A stretch of 64,000 nucleotides of DNA, from NCBI GenBank assembly GCA_903902855.1, contig CAIUWK010000026.1:62001-126000 (forward strand), in the 5' to 3' direction. A program made the position numbers and the translations under genes. Every line of letters begins with the position of its first letter. Position 1 is the stretch's first letter. Source of the DNA: an uncultured Geobacter sp. Its GTDB lineage: Bacteria > Desulfobacterota > Desulfuromonadia > Geobacterales > CAIOGM01. Positions 63,233-64,000 of this stretch are shown one piece after another. The notes beneath the pieces were generated by a model. That model was given only the letters and a program-made list of their open reading frames with translations, searched no databases and was not told where the DNA came from.

Positions 63233-64000
63233 ATGAAAAGTTCATTGGCGATGGTTGTCGGGATTCACTGGGGAGCGGTTATCCTCTATGTCGCGGCAAC
63301 GGTCATGTTCATCGTGGGGCAGTTCTTCGAAAAACCGCAGTTCGTGCGCCGGGGGTTGCAGGTGGCGGTCCCCGGACTGCTGCTGCATGGCGTCGGACTC
63401 CTCATCTGGTGGCGGATGGTGGGACACGGCCCCTACATCGACCGCTTCGAGGTTCTCTCGTCCAACGCCTGGGTTCTCCTCTGCGCCTTTCTTCTCTTCT
63501 GTATACCGTATCCCCGCCTCAAGACGGTGGGTATCATCGTCTTTCCTGCCACCTTCATCCTTGTGGCGCTGGGACTCTTCTTCAATCCGGAGATCAAGAC
63601 ACTTCCTCCAACCTTCCGGAGTGTCTGGCTGGTACTGCATATCATCTTCTACAAGATCGCCTTCTCGTCCATCATCATCGCCTTTGCCTATTCGCTTTTC
63701 TTCCTGCTGATCAAGCGAAATCGGCTGAAACGGTTAGCCCGGGTGCTGCCGGATCTCCCCGGAATAGACATGTACGCCTACCGCTTCGCCGGTTTCGGCT
63801 TCACCTTCTGGGCCATCGGCATGCTGGCCGGCTCCATCTGGGCGTATCAATCCTGGGGGAGTTTCTGGAACTGGGACCCGGTCCAGACCTGGTCCCTGGT
63901 TACCTGGGGGGTATTCGGCATTTATCTGCACCTGCGGCGCTTTTTCTCCTGGCAGGGGGAGCGGGCAGCCTGGCTGTACACCGTCTGTTTTGTCCTCACC
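63233..64000 (+). CDS. ccsA: CcsA/ResC-type cytochrome c assembly protein (partial)
   Basis: The first 256 residues are in the window and the frame is open to the right edge. The ATG at 63233 has the ribosome site AGGAGAG. Hydrophobic helices start at about residues 6, 44, 75, 100, 135 and 188. The haem-handling WWD-type signature of this family is visible as WAYQSWGSFWNWDPVQTWSL, with conserved histidines in the helices (GIHWGAVILY, LVLHIIFYKIAF). CcsA with ResB exports haem and attaches it to apocytochromes. It is the natural partner of the gene upstream. Confidence 0.95.
   Translation, partial: MKSSLAMVVGIHWGAVILYVAATVMFIVGQFFEKPQFVRRGLQVAVPGLLLHGVGLLIWWRMVGHGPYIDRFEVLSSNAWVLLCAFLLFCIPYPRLKTVGIIVFPATFILVALGLFFNPEIKTLPPTFRSVWLVLHIIFYKIAFSSIIIAFAYSLFFLLIKRNRLKRLARVLPDLPGIDMYAYRFAGFGFTFWAIGMLAGSIWAYQSWGSFWNWDPVQTWSLVTWGVFGIYLHLRRFFSWQGERAAWLYTVCFVLT

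Overview
The window looks like a chromosome segment of a Geobacter-like bacterium (Desulfuromonadota, order Geobacterales). The main evidence is two very large multiheme c-type cytochromes that mix CxxCH with the CxxxCH and CxxxxCH motifs typical of Geobacter, followed by ResB/CcsA cytochrome c maturation genes. A DUF2318 metal-handling cluster, a Cus-type metal efflux system and a complete Tad pilus locus fit the same picture. No rRNA, tRNA, CRISPR array or classical insertion sequence was seen.

Layout. 1-6.2 kb (minus strand): Tad/Flp pilus operon, in transcription order flp, tadE, cpaB, cpaC, tadG-like, cpaE/tadZ, cpaF (the last runs off the window). 6.4-9.8 kb: a membrane glycosyltransferase-like protein, a methyltransferase and a GT2 glycosyltransferase. 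9.8-13.3 kb (minus): a receiver-PAS response regulator, purC and a PpiD-like foldase. 13.6-21.1 kb (plus): the rod-shape cluster mreB, mreC, mreD, pbp2, rodA, with gmhA, gmhB and rfbA set between mreB and mreC. 21.1-26.5 kb: proC (minus), then carboxynorspermidine dehydrogenase, nspC and speA, which together form a polyamine route from arginine. 26.7-28.4 kb: a solitary CARF-nuclease of the Card1/Can2 type and a cobalamin adenosyltransferase.

28.5-43.6 kb is a transport and metal region. It holds a MacA-like adaptor and then an AT-richer island of about 2.3 kb. The island carries a candidate peptidoglycan-peptidase toxin (M15-like) and, 1 bp downstream, a small exported cysteine-rich protein that could be its immunity partner. 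After it come a small membrane protein, a DUF2318 protein, a MacB/FtsX permease and a LolD-like ATPase. A histidine kinase and an NtrC-type regulator follow, then CusC, CusB, CusA and a His/Met-rich periplasmic protein.

43.8-45.3 kb (minus): a lipoprotein and an FmdB-type zinc-ribbon protein. 45.8-58.7 kb: two tandem multiheme cytochromes, of 1143 residues (16 CxxCH plus 4 unusual sites) and 3121 residues (33 CxxCH plus 8 unusual sites). 58.9-64 kb: a lipoprotein, an unknown membrane-anchored protein, a GT39/PMT-family glycosyltransferase, ResB and the start of CcsA, probably serving the maturation of these or other cytochromes.

The window is also scattered with small palindromic repeat elements of several families. 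One family (three copies, about 125-131 bp when complete) has GTAACT-like ends. Two copies are flanked by perfect direct repeats, and in both the end of the element supplies the in-frame TAA stop of the upstream gene. A second type, starting GTAGGG, does the same for nspC. For the copy at 63.1 kb, virtual removal restores an ATGA overlap between resB and ccsA, which is strong evidence of a real insertion.
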